Below are positions 1-7,973 of a DNA stretch of 64,000 nt, piece after piece. Both the position numbers and the translations under genes were made by a program. The DNA comes from Kordia jejudonensis. Its GTDB lineage: Bacteria; Bacteroidota; Bacteroidia; Flavobacteriales; Flavobacteriaceae. The stretch lies in the NCBI RefSeq assembly GCF_001005315.1, contig NZ_LBMG01000031.1:1-64000 (forward strand), written 5' to 3'. How positions within the stretch are numbered: the stretch's first letter is position 1; every line of letters starts with the position of its first letter. The notes under the pieces are model-generated. The model did no database searches, was not told the DNA's origin, and was given only the letters and a program-made list of their open reading frames with translations.

Positions 1-407
1 ATGCCTACTCTTGCGTTTTTCGGCTTCCACGGCTGTTTTTTGGGATATACAGCTACTTGCAATACAATTATGATATTAAAAAGTGTGTTTTGTGGTTCAT
101 TGCTACTTCAAAGCGGTTCTTTATTGGTCGTCAGCCCTATTGCAACCCTTTTGAAGCGGTTCGGAACCTATTTTATGCGGTTATCTACCATTTTGAAGCG
201 GTTCCTTAAGGGGCTTACCCCCTAAACGAACCCCTTTTTTTAGGTTTGGAACCTATTATAATGATTACAGAACCGCATCAAACTTATATACAACCGCTTT
301 GTATTATTATAAGACCATTTATAACTTACAAACAACCTTAATGATGCTTTACTGAACCCAATTGCACCTTTAGGAAACCTCCTATATTTGGTCTATAACC
401 TAAAATA
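1..407. other. Non-coding, apparently decayed stretch at the window edge
   Basis: I see no credible gene here. One open frame (1-225, plus strand) has an odd, Phe/Leu/Arg-rich composition and no recognisable domain, so I do not call it. The stretch carries three copies of AAGCGGTT at about 111, 154 and 196, spaced 42-43 bp, the last two inside a longer TTGAAGCGGTTC, plus a short GGGG/CCCC hairpin near 211-222. It looks like degenerate repeat DNA. Confidence 0.4.
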
Positions 408-672
408 TTACGTATCGGTCATGTTTAGTAATTCGTTCATTAAGGCTACACGTCTTTCGTTCTTTTCTATGGTTTGATGAAAGAGTTCTAGAATGGCATT
501 TTCTATTTTTTCATTTTTATTGAGTCCGTTAAATACATTTCTGATCATCGATGTTCCATAGGGTTTTCCCTGTCGGTTGGTAATCTTTTTTTTTTAGGAC
601 TTTTAACACCTTCCCCGTATAATGATGACCGATTGCTTTTTTTAGTTTCTGCCGTTGTTCTTCGTGTATCAT
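408..672 (-). pseudogene. Small conserved-type protein broken by a +1 frameshift in an A10 run
   Basis: On the minus strand an ATG at 672 opens a frame reading MIHEEQRQKLKKAIGHHYTG and then reaches a run of ten A (586-595 region) where the frame is lost. In the frame shifted by one base the protein continues, starting ITNRQGKPYGTSMIRNVFNG, to a stop at 408. Removing one A restores a single 87-residue reading frame. The composition resembles small helical hypothetical proteins common in flavobacteria, but I assign no function. It could be a true pseudogene, a phase-variable homopolymer, or a sequencing indel. Confidence 0.5.
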
Positions 673-807
673 GCGTTGTATTTATTTGACTGTGAAATTT
701 TTTTGTTACAACTTTTCTTTCATTTTAAAATTTAACCTTTAATTTAGGTATCAGATTTTTTTGATGGTGTAAAGTAACTTTGAAAAACTTTTCTATCAAA
801 GTGTATA

Positions 808-860
808 CCTTGAACATTCACGGAATATTCAAGGTAATTTCATGGAATATTCAAAGTAAT
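808..860. promoter_or_regulatory. Repeated half-sites upstream of the TPR-AraC gene
   Basis: The block holds a perfect inverted repeat CCTTGAA (808-814) / TTCAAGG (828-834), and GGAATATTCAAGGTAAT is repeated 22 bp further on as GGAATATTCAAAGTAAT (822 and 844). A 22-bp period puts both copies on the same DNA face, as expected for AraC-type or dimeric regulator sites. It lies 50-100 bp upstream of the start at 910. Binding partner is unknown. Confidence 0.35.
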
Positions 861-909
861 AGGCTTTGGTTTACACAACATTAAATAATTAGTAATCAGC
901 TTATTTTTT

Positions 910-2256
910 ATGCATTATGTTTATGTGATATGTTTTTTTGCTTTCTCCCTTGTAGGAAATGCACAAGAGAAAATAAATAATAATAAAGTTTCTGTTGAAG
1001 GCAAAAGTTATGATCAATTAGCAAATGAAATATATAAATTTCACGCTTTAAACGATACCATATCTGTAGATGTTTTAGCAAGTAAATACTTAAGAAAAGG
1101 AATCTATGATAATGATTCAATACGAATTTCCGAAGGTTATTTATTTATGTCAGGATCTACTTTAGAAAAAAATAAAAGATTAAAATTTTTAGATTCCTCA
1201 CTTTTCTTTTGTGGAAATAAGAATAAATATTTAGTTCCAGCAAGTACATATTTAACTAAATCTGTAATTTATTCAAGAAATTCTGATTACAAGAAAGCTT
1301 TAAATAACTTTATATTAGCTCACAATAGTGCAGAAAAATCTGGAAATGATTATTATAAGAGCTTGGCAAAATATAATATTGGTATAATAAAGAGTAGAAT
1401 AGGTTTACATGAGGAAGCTCTTGTCTACGCTAAGGATTCATGGAACTATCACGAAAAAATGCCAGTTAGTAGAAATTATCTATGGTCTTTATCTTTATTG
1501 TCAAGTGAATATTCATATACGGGAGAGTTAAATAAAGCCACCGACTTAAATACAAAAGGTATTATTGATTCAAAATCAGTAAATGATACCGTTTTGTATA
1601 GTATGTTTGTCTTATTAGAAGGGATAAATCAATATCACAAAAAAAATTACAAATCATCAATAGATAGTATTAATAAATCACTCCATACGCACATCAAAAA
1701 TGATCATAAAGTTTATGAAGCTGCATCTTATTTATATTTAGGGAAATCATATTATGAAAATAATGAATATAGTAAGGCAATATCAAACTTTAAAAAAGTT
1801 GATTCAATTTTTCATATAAATAATGGATTATTACCAAAAAGTAGAGAAGCCTATATTTTTTTAATTGAAAATGCAAAAAAAACAAATGACTTAGAAACAC
1901 AATTATATTATACGAATCAATTATTAAAATTTGATAATTTACTTCAAAATAATTACCAATACATAAGCAGTACTATTTATAAACAACATGAACAACCTAT
2001 TTTATTATCCAAAAAGCAAAGAATTATCAATGTATTAAAATCTAATAATAACAGATATCTATATTATGTTAGTACTTTAATGTTAATATCAATAGTGATA
2101 TTGATCATATTAATAGTTAATTATAAAAAGAAAAAAAAGTATAAGAGTAAATTTGATGAGTTGATGAGTAACTCTAATATTACTAGTAAGTATCAAATGG
2201 ATAAAAAAAATCAATCTAAATCAATTGATATAGATGAAAAAAATATCTCTTGGTAG
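910..2256 (+). CDS. TPR sensor half of a frameshifted membrane-anchored TPR-AraC regulator
   Basis: The protein begins with a short signal peptide (hydrophobic core to about residue 17, then NAQ), followed by helical TPR-like repeats to about residue 370, a transmembrane segment near 387-409 and a short basic cytoplasmic stretch. Two intact homologues in this window (4638-6416 and 47992-49704) have the same order and then continue into an AraC-type DNA-binding domain. Here the frame ends after the A7 run at 2237-2243, and the AraC domain follows at once in another frame (2234-2521). Deleting one A fuses the two into a roughly 530-residue protein. The TPR part should lie in the periplasm and sense a ligand, possibly a peptide. 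Either a pseudogene, a slippage-controlled gene or a sequence error. Confidence 0.75.
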   Translation: MHYVYVICFFAFSLVGNAQEKINNNKVSVEGKSYDQLANEIYKFHALNDTISVDVLASKYLRKGIYDNDSIRISEGYLFMSGSTLEKNKRLKFLDSSLFFCGNKNKYLVPASTYLTKSVIYSRNSDYKKALNNFILAHNSAEKSGNDYYKSLAKYNIGIIKSRIGLHEEALVYAKDSWNYHEKMPVSRNYLWSLSLLSSEYSYTGELNKATDLNTKGIIDSKSVNDTVLYSMFVLLEGINQYHKKNYKSSIDSINKSLHTHIKNDHKVYEAASYLYLGKSYYENNEYSKAISNFKKVDSIFHINNGLLPKSREAYIFLIENAKKTNDLETQLYYTNQLLKFDNLLQNNYQYISSTIYKQHEQPILLSKKQRIINVLKSNNNRYLYYVSTLMLISIVILIILIVNYKKKKKYKSKFDELMSNSNITSKYQMDKKNQSKSIDIDEKNISW

Positions 2257-2521
2257 ATTATCTGAAAACTTTAATACCAATTCAAAGTATATCTCAAAAA
2301 TAATTAATGAATATAAAGGTAAAACAGTTTCGCAATATATTAATTCGTTACGATTAGACTATTGTATAAATAGATTAAAAAATGATAATAAGTTTAGGAA
2401 ATATAGTCTCGATCATATTGCTGATGAATCTGGATATAGTACGCGTAGAGCATTTAATAACGCTTTTTTGAAGAAGACAGGTATTAGTCCATCTTATTTT
2501 ATAAAGAAATTAAGTGACTGA
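2234..2521 (+). CDS. AraC-family DNA-binding domain, detached from its TPR sensor
   Basis: This 95-residue frame is an AraC/XylS C-terminal double helix-turn-helix: LSENFNTNSKYISKIINEYK is the first HTH region, and DHIADESGYSTRRAFNNAFL with the following KKTGISPSYF is the second HTH plus the family signature end. It overlaps the end of the TPR gene by 23 bp in a different frame, joined across the A7 run at 2237-2243. In the intact paralogues the equivalent domain is the C-terminal about 100 residues of a single protein, so this is most likely the same gene broken by a one-base insertion rather than an independent regulator. The ATG used here is probably fortuitous. Confidence 0.75.
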   Translation: MKKISLGRLSENFNTNSKYISKIINEYKGKTVSQYINSLRLDYCINRLKNDNKFRKYSLDHIADESGYSTRRAFNNAFLKKTGISPSYFIKKLSD

Positions 2522-2570
2522 TTTTAAGATATTTATATTAGAATAGTCAAAATATTTTTATAATATTTAG

Positions 2571-2729
2571 ATCAAATTTTTCAAGATAGCTAGTTTAAAT
2601 AGATTAACGAAAATCTTAGGAGGAAATGATTCGCAGATACAACAAAACTGTGAAACAAATACGAATACAACAACAGATTTATGTCCAGTGCCGCCTACAG
2701 CAACTTGCCCAAAAGATGTAAACATATAG
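2571..2729 (+). pseudogene. 5'-truncated lanthipeptide-like precursor peptide remnant
   Basis: A frame without any ATG, GTG or TTG start reads FKIASLNRLTKILGG and then a 34-residue Thr/Cys/Pro-rich tail with three Cys (NCETNT, DLCPVP, ATCPKD), ending at a TAG. KIASLN...GG matches the leaders of the precursors at 46913-47506 (KSRIAELN...GG, KSKIAELN...GG), so this is very likely the core and distal leader of a precursor whose start was lost. An in-frame stop lies just upstream at 2568-2570. It sits between the broken TPR-AraC gene and an S8 peptidase, the kind of neighbourhood expected for a once functional peptide locus. Confidence 0.55.
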
Positions 2730-2757
2730 AAACTGAAAGTTGTTAAAAGTTAAATAA

Positions 2758-4413
2758 ATGTTTTTAAGAAAGACTTTAATTATAGTATTATTAATCTTAA
2801 TAGGATGTAAAACTTTTACGTCCGTAAAGATTGATAAATCATTCCCTAGAAAGAATTCAAAATTAACTATTCAAGAATGGCGAAATTGGATTCACAAAGA
2901 TATTATACGAGATACCATAGCAGGAATAAGTTTAGATAAGGCATACAAAGAATTATTGGATCATAAAAAGAAAAGAAATACTATAATTGTCGCATTATTA
3001 GATAATAGAATTGATGCTAAACATGAAGATATAAAGGATTTCATCTGGAAAAATATTCATGAAATCCCAAATAATAATATTGATGATGACCAAAATGGTT
3101 ACGTTGATGATACCAATGGATGGAATTTTCTCGGTACTACTTTTGGACAGAATGTCGATAGAGCAAGCTTCGAATTCACTAGAATAGTTAGAAAATATCA
3201 GAATGATTTTTTAAATAAAAATATTCTTGAAGTTCCTAAAAGTAGGAAAGAGGAATTCATTTTATATACTAAGGCTAAAACTCTTTATGATGAGTCCTTA
3301 AAACAATTAAAAAATTCCATTTTCTACCTAGACTCTATAAAGAATAAAAAAACAAAACTTTACAATGATCTAAAACTTATATACAATGACACTTTACTTT
3401 CTCAGGCTAACATAGAAAAAGTTTTTTCTAAAGATAGTTTAATCAATATCAAGATAAATAATTATAAAAATCTTTTAAATTATGAAGATTGGATCTCTAA
3501 TACTGAAAAAACACAAAAAAGATATTCAAATATTTATTTATCGCTATCATTTAATGATCGTGAACGTATTGGCGATGATGTAGACAATATAAAGGATACG
3601 AACTACGGTAATGGAAAAATCACTGCTAAAAATACTTCAAGTCATAATCATGCAATAAAGGTAGCTGGAGTTTTGGGGGCAAATAGATATAATAATATTG
3701 GGATTAAGGGTATTAGTAATGCTTTAAAAATTATGCCAGTATGTGTTTCTCCTTCAGGAGATGAGCAAGATAAAGATATAGCTTTAGGGATTAGATATGC
3801 TGTTGATAATGGTGCGAAAATCATAATAATGACATTTACCAAATATATTGTACAACATAATAATTGGATACAAAATGCCATAAAATATGCAAACGATAAA
3901 GATGTGTTAATTGTCTTATCTGCGGGTAATTCTTCAAAAAATAGCGATATTGAAATAACTTATCCTAATGATGTAGATAAACAAAATAATGAATATGTTA
4001 ATAATATTATTGTAGTAGGTGGTTCTACTTCACAAGCAAATGAAAAGCTAGTTGCCGACTTCTCCAATTATGGGAAAAACAATGTAGATATTTTTGCTCC
4101 AGCTAAAACTATTTATACAACTAAAAGAAATCAAAAATACGGTTACGAAAGCGGAACATCTATGTCAGCCCCAATAGTAGCAGGAGTTGCCGCACTAATC
4201 CGTTCCTACTACCCAAACCTAACCGCATCTGAAGTAAAACAAATTATCATGGAATCTGGTGTTTCCTATGATATTATGGTCAATAAACCTTCTGCAAGCA
4301 AAGAAAAAGAACTCGTTCCCTTTAGTTCCTTATCCAAATCAGGTAAAATAGTGAATGCCTATAATGCGTTGTTACTAGCGGAAGAGGTTTCTAAGAAGAA
4401 GAAACGCAAGTAA
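2758..4413 (+). CDS. S8 (subtilisin-family) serine peptidase lipoprotein
   Basis: A 551-residue subtilase with a lipoprotein signal peptide (LLILIGC, Cys17), so it should be anchored in the outer or inner membrane facing the periplasm or surface. The catalytic residues are recognisable: Asp82 (VALLDNRID, where the usual DTG/DSG is DNR), His298 (NHAIKVAG replacing HGTHVAG), the oxyanion Asn391 (SAGN) and Ser468 (GTSMSAP). About 190 residues, rich in Lys and Asn, are inserted between the Asp and His motifs, which is long for the family. It follows the precursor remnant by 28 bp, so a former role in leader cleavage (LanP-like) is possible, though general extracellular proteolysis is equally plausible. 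Few regulatory clues are visible. Confidence 0.9.
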   Translation: MFLRKTLIIVLLILIGCKTFTSVKIDKSFPRKNSKLTIQEWRNWIHKDIIRDTIAGISLDKAYKELLDHKKKRNTIIVALLDNRIDAKHEDIKDFIWKNIHEIPNNNIDDDQNGYVDDTNGWNFLGTTFGQNVDRASFEFTRIVRKYQNDFLNKNILEVPKSRKEEFILYTKAKTLYDESLKQLKNSIFYLDSIKNKKTKLYNDLKLIYNDTLLSQANIEKVFSKDSLINIKINNYKNLLNYEDWISNTEKTQKRYSNIYLSLSFNDRERIGDDVDNIKDTNYGNGKITAKNTSSHNHAIKVAGVLGANRYNNIGIKGISNALKIMPVCVSPSGDEQDKDIALGIRYAVDNGAKIIIMTFTKYIVQHNNWIQNAIKYANDKDVLIVLSAGNSSKNSDIEITYPNDVDKQNNEYVNNIIVVGGSTSQANEKLVADFSNYGKNNVDIFAPAKTIYTTKRNQKYGYESGTSMSAPIVAGVAALIRSYYPNLTASEVKQIIMESGVSYDIMVNKPSASKEKELVPFSSLSKSGKIVNAYNALLLAEEVSKKKKRK

Positions 4414-4637
4414 TACCCAATAAAGTATAAAGCGCAAATGTAAAGTATGTTACAAAATTTTTATTCAGTTTTTGTGCAGTTGAGCACATAAGAAAAATAG
4501 GTGTTTCAATGGAATTTCAACAGCATTCGAAGTAACATTTTTAGTGCCTTAAAAACCAATTCTTTAGACTTGTTTATGTATGTTTAGGTTTAGAAAAGAG
4601 CCGAACTTTAGTTATGAATAGTACGAATACAAATTCA

Positions 4638-6416
4638 CTAAGCACTTTCTTTCAATTCCTGATTTTCAAGTTGTTTTAAGAAATACGAAGGATGAATTCC
4701 TGTTTTTTTGTTAAAAGCTACTGAAAACGATTGTGCATTGTTAAACCCAACATCAATAGCAATTGCTTTGATAGTATACGATCGGAACTGTTTATTTTCT
4801 TTTAATTGTGTAATAGCATAATCAATTCTGATTTCATTCATATATTTCGCAAAGTTCATGCCTTTGGTCATATTAATGATTTTTGAAAGGTAGGTACTAT
4901 TGGTATCCAGTTCTTTGGCAAGTTTGGTAAGTGTGTAACTTCTTTTGGTAAACTTATGCGTTTTTTCAAACTTATCTAACTTGATTAATACGGCATCAAT
5001 AATTTCTTGCGGAATGCCTACAGCCGCCTTTTTTATGGTTGGTATTTTTTCAATAATAGGAATTTCTTTTTCCTTTTCTTTTTGTTCATATTCTAGCATG
5101 AGCGCGTCAAAACGTTTTTTGTACACGGCATTTCTTCGATAAAAGTAAAAGATGACGCCAGAAAGCAACACGGAAAGAATAATAAGAACCAAAATGGTTT
5201 TTTGTGATAAGAAGTTGGAATCTTCTAGTTTGGTAATTAATTCCTCTTTTTTGCTGAGTAATTCTTCTTTTTCAGAAATCAGCAACGGAGTTTCGTATTT
5301 CGTGACAATCTTTTTTCCTAAATTTTGATAATCTTTAGAAATCATATCATCTACATCGAGTAATTTTTCAATGGCAGACAAGCGTGCAGCATCATTGCCA
5401 GAAGTTTTGTGTGCTATATTTAATAACTCATACGCTTCCCGTGCTTGAAATATAACTTTTGGATGTTGCTGGAAAATAGAATCAACTTTATATAAATAGG
5501 GCAACGATTCTGCATTTTTTCCTTGTTTGTTCAAACACTTATATATATAAAGGTATGTAGAAGACAGTGCTTTTTGATTGGTTTTAAAAAATGTAGCTGC
5601 TTTTTGCAAGCTGTCATTTCCTTTAGCATAATCTTCTTTATAGTATGATGTAATTCCGTACGATAACAGGAACCAAGGATATAAATATTGATCAGGATGT
5701 TTCAAACTTGCGGCAATTCCACGTTGATGTGCTACTTCCGCAGAATCTAAAAGTCTATTTTTATTATACGAATCAGCTAATGCAAATAACGATTTTAGGT
5801 ATTGTTGCTGATCTTTTTGATGCTGATTGTTTTTTGTAATAAACGCTAAATTTTCTTGAAAAATGGTTAGTGCTTCTTCCTTTTCATCACTTACATTCTT
5901 TAAGAGTCCTATGTAATGTTTTATAGAGATTTGTTGTGCAATATCTTTCGCTGCAATGGCAAAATCATTAGCAATGGCAAAGTTGTCTAGCGCTTCATTG
6001 TACTTAGAATTATAGTACAATTGGATTCCTTTTAATAAGTACCCTTTCCCTGGATAATCGTTGAGTTTTGCATTTTTAGTGAGCAAAATAATGCTATCAG
6101 CATACGAAATAGCTGTTTTTGTATGACTATAATGTGTGATGAATTGCTCATAACCTGCAACAATTTTCTCTAAATCGTTGTTTCTTTTAGCGTTTTCGAG
6201 ATATAATTTGGCATCATTTAGCTTTTGTTCCGAGTTTTTAGGCAATGGAATGAAGTCAGATTTCAGTTTATCGAACTCATTTTCCTGTGAAAATGTGCTC
6301 CACATACCAAAAAGTGTAAAAAAAACACTAAAAAATAAGGTTCGTATGGATGTTTTTGTATGATTCGAAGCAATAGCCTCCAAAAAAATGGATCTTTTTT
6401 TACAAATAATCTTCAT
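4638..6416 (-). CDS. Membrane-anchored TPR-AraC one-component regulator
   Basis: This 592-residue protein has an N-terminal hydrophobic signal segment (about 25-44), TPR-like helical repeats to about 350, a charged coiled-coil stretch, a transmembrane helix at 406-426 and a C-terminal AraC DNA-binding domain (about 485-585; LAKELDTNSTYLSKIINMTK and IAIDVGFNNAQSFSVAFNKK). The sensor should be periplasmic and the DNA-binding part cytoplasmic. It is transcribed divergently from the duplicated 66-aa exported peptide genes at 6815 and 7080, across a 398-bp intergenic region. This suggests it controls that locus, perhaps in response to the peptide. It is an intact paralogue of the broken gene at 910-2521 and of 47992-49704. 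Confidence 0.9.
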   Translation of the reverse strand: MKIICKKRSIFLEAIASNHTKTSIRTLFFSVFFTLFGMWSTFSQENEFDKLKSDFIPLPKNSEQKLNDAKLYLENAKRNNDLEKIVAGYEQFITHYSHTKTAISYADSIILLTKNAKLNDYPGKGYLLKGIQLYYNSKYNEALDNFAIANDFAIAAKDIAQQISIKHYIGLLKNVSDEKEEALTIFQENLAFITKNNQHQKDQQQYLKSLFALADSYNKNRLLDSAEVAHQRGIAASLKHPDQYLYPWFLLSYGITSYYKEDYAKGNDSLQKAATFFKTNQKALSSTYLYIYKCLNKQGKNAESLPYLYKVDSIFQQHPKVIFQAREAYELLNIAHKTSGNDAARLSAIEKLLDVDDMISKDYQNLGKKIVTKYETPLLISEKEELLSKKEELITKLEDSNFLSQKTILVLIILSVLLSGVIFYFYRRNAVYKKRFDALMLEYEQKEKEKEIPIIEKIPTIKKAAVGIPQEIIDAVLIKLDKFEKTHKFTKRSYTLTKLAKELDTNSTYLSKIINMTKGMNFAKYMNEIRIDYAITQLKENKQFRSYTIKAIAIDVGFNNAQSFSVAFNKKTGIHPSYFLKQLENQELKESA

Positions 6417-6814
6417 TTTTTTTCAAAAATTTTCTTTTAGAGTTTCAAAACACTCCCTTAAATGTTTTTTTGTAAAAAATACTAACTCTAAAAAGTAGGT
6501 TAAATAATACAGTTCTGGTTACTAGAGCATTAAAATGAATATTCTGCTCGCAAATACATGATAAAGATATCAAATTTTGAAAGAATACTAACATTTTTAT
6601 GGCAATCTACTGTTTACAAGACTTCTTTTAAAAAAGTGCAACATGATATTTATAAATACCATGCCTGCATTTATAAATGGCAGCACTAACCATTTGAAAA
6701 TGTGAATATTACGCCATTATTTAGCACTGTCGATTTGTTGCAACAATCACATAAGGCGGAATCCGAAAAGCCTAAAACAGAGTAGGAGATCAAAACTTTA
6801 TAAACTTTAATATT
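6417..6814. promoter_or_regulatory. Divergent control region between TPR-AraC regulator and peptide genes
   Basis: This AT-rich region of 398 bp has no gene. It holds a perfect 10-bp inverted repeat, TTTTAGAGTT at 6435-6444 and AACTCTAAAA at 6484-6493, close to the regulator start, and the conserved leader motif at 6755-6787 close to the peptide start. Promoters for both directions should lie here, but I cannot place a convincing TAnnTTTG box. Confidence 0.45.
6755..6787 (+). promoter_or_regulatory. Conserved 5' leader motif, copy 1 (candidate cis-acting RNA or operator)
   Basis: GGCGGAATCCGAAAAG (6755-6770) is followed, 8 nt later, by AGAGTAGGA (6779-6787), 27 bp before the peptide ATG. The same two blocks in the same order occur at 55965-56002, in front of an unrelated secreted protein. 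AGGC before and GCCT after the GAATCCGAAAA segment can pair, giving a small hairpin. Placement in the probable 5' untranslated region suggests post-transcriptional control, but a protein-binding site is not excluded. I do not recognise it as a known riboswitch. Confidence 0.5.
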
Positions 6815-7015
6815 ATGAAAAAATTAATCAAATTAACAGGAGCATTAGCAGTAGTAGCATTATTCGCAGTATCTGCAATCAACACTACAAATGCACAAGA
6901 AGTAACTATGGATGACGTAAATGTATCTACAGTAGAGAACTTAGACAACATGTTGAAAGATGAGTGGACATTTATCTCAAGAGATTTCGTATACACTGGA
7001 TCTAGCGAGCGTTAA
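6815..7015 (+). CDS. Exported 66-aa peptide, copy 1 (candidate precursor of a secreted peptide)
   Basis: A Sec-type signal peptide (MKKLIKLTG, hydrophobic core, cleavage expected after NAQ at residues 26-28) is followed by about 38 residues, acidic at the start and ending WTFISRDFVYTGSSER. No Cys is present and no domain is recognised. It is followed 64 bp later by a near-identical second gene, then by a strong hairpin and by an HTTM-domain protein with its partner. That arrangement suggests a highly expressed precursor acted on by the downstream membrane proteins, as SdpC is by SdpA and SdpB in Bacillus. Function (toxin, signal or structural peptide) is not shown by the sequence. Confidence 0.75.
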   Translation: MKKLIKLTGALAVVALFAVSAINTTNAQEVTMDDVNVSTVENLDNMLKDEWTFISRDFVYTGSSER

Positions 7016-7079
7016 TCAACACACAATATCACATTAGTAATCAAATTAGTATTTAACCAAAATTTTAAAACACATTATT

Positions 7080-7280
7080 ATGAAAAAATTAATCAAATTA
7101 ACAGGAGCATTAGCAGTAGTAGCATTATTCGCAGTATCTGCAATCAACACTACAAATGCACAAGAAGTAACTATGGATGACGTAAATGTATCTACAGTAG
7201 AGAACTTAGACAACATGTTGAAAGATTCATGGACATTTATCTCTAGAGATTACGTTTATACTGGAACTTCAGAAAGATAG
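7080..7280 (+). CDS. Exported 66-aa peptide, copy 2
   Basis: The first 147 nucleotides (49 codons) are identical to the gene at 6815, including every synonymous position. The last 17 codons plus stop then differ at 15 of 54 positions. Amino-acid changes are only Glu50Ser, Phe58Tyr and Ser63Thr, so the C-terminal motif WTFISRD(F/Y)VYTG(S/T)SER is conserved under purifying selection while its DNA has diverged. The identical part covers the signal peptide and first half of the mature peptide, as expected from recent gene conversion. Both copies are probably on one transcript ending at the hairpin at 7292-7331, with some read-through into the next genes. Confidence 0.75.
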   Translation: MKKLIKLTGALAVVALFAVSAINTTNAQEVTMDDVNVSTVENLDNMLKDSWTFISRDYVYTGTSER

Positions 7281-7291
7281 ACTTCTCAGAA

Positions 7292-7331
7292 TTGAAAAAG
7301 AAAAGACCACTTTTCGGTCTTTTCTTTTCAA
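7292..7331 (+). terminator. Strong hairpin after the duplicated peptide genes (terminator or attenuator)
   Basis: TTGAAAAAGAAAAGACC pairs with GGTCTTTTCTTTTCAA (one bulged base) around an ACTTTTC loop. It stands between the peptide genes and the membrane-protein pair, where partial termination would keep peptide transcripts in excess over enzyme transcripts. Confidence 0.7.
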
Positions 7332-7374
7332 TCTTAACTCAAGCATTTTCAATCCAATAAAAAAATATATAATC

Positions 7375-7968
7375 ATGAAAACAACCAAAAAAATATTACT
7401 CGGATATCTTGCCGTTCATTTATTGTTTATGTTGATTATAGGATTTGCAAGCTTTACTTCATTTCAAGATGACGAATCACAAGCCAAACTAAATCCTGTT
7501 GGAAAATTCATCGCAAACAAAGCATCACTGTTTGAAACACCGAAACCGGTTACTGATTTTATATTCTTTTATGCAAAATACACAGGAACCAATAGAGGAT
7601 ATTCATTCTTTTCTCCAAATATTTCACCAATTAAAGTAAGCATGCGATTTATGGCTGATGGCGAAGAAATTCATCTTCCATTTAAGTCTCCAGAATCTTT
7701 CTTAAAGTTCAGATCGGCAAACTTACATTTCAATTCAAACATCTTTGATGTAGAAGAACGAGAAGTTATACTGAAATCAATTTCATCTTCCTTATTCTCA
7801 GATCATCAAGATATAGACAAAATAGACATTTACTTAGATTTATATCGTTTCAACACACTCGAAAGTGCAGCAACCGATGGACATCAAGTGATGTATAAAG
7901 AAATTTTAGGATTTTCTACCACAAAAAACAAGGAAGTTGCTATGCAAACCAATTCCTTTAAAAACTAA
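7375..7968 (+). CDS. Membrane-anchored partner of HTTM protein (SdpA-like position)
   Basis: This 197-residue protein has one N-terminal membrane segment (about 9-28) and a soluble remainder, presumably outside the cytoplasmic membrane. The stretch YTGTNRGYSFFSPNIS near residues 62-77 is its most distinctive part and recalls the aromatic FF motif (GFF) of SdpA-type proteins, though I cannot prove homology. It ends 5 bp before the HTTM gene, so the two are surely co-expressed. In the Bacillus sdp system, SdpA and the HTTM-like SdpB are both needed to mature the exported peptide; here the same pair follows two exported peptide genes. Function is inferred from this context only. Confidence 0.6.
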   Translation: MKTTKKILLGYLAVHLLFMLIIGFASFTSFQDDESQAKLNPVGKFIANKASLFETPKPVTDFIFFYAKYTGTNRGYSFFSPNISPIKVSMRFMADGEEIHLPFKSPESFLKFRSANLHFNSNIFDVEEREVILKSISSSLFSDHQDIDKIDIYLDLYRFNTLESAATDGHQVMYKEILGFSTTKNKEVAMQTNSFKN

Positions 7969-7973
7969 ACACC

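Noticed and set aside
1-225. 74-codon open frame at the left edge
   Set aside because: Composition is unlike proteins here, it overlaps AAGCGGTT repeats, and no domain is recognisable.
6755-6787. Known riboswitch (c-di-GMP, TPP, preQ1, cobalamin) for the shared leader motif
   Set aside because: None of the consensus elements of these classes that I can recall is present, and the conserved blocks total only about 25 nt.
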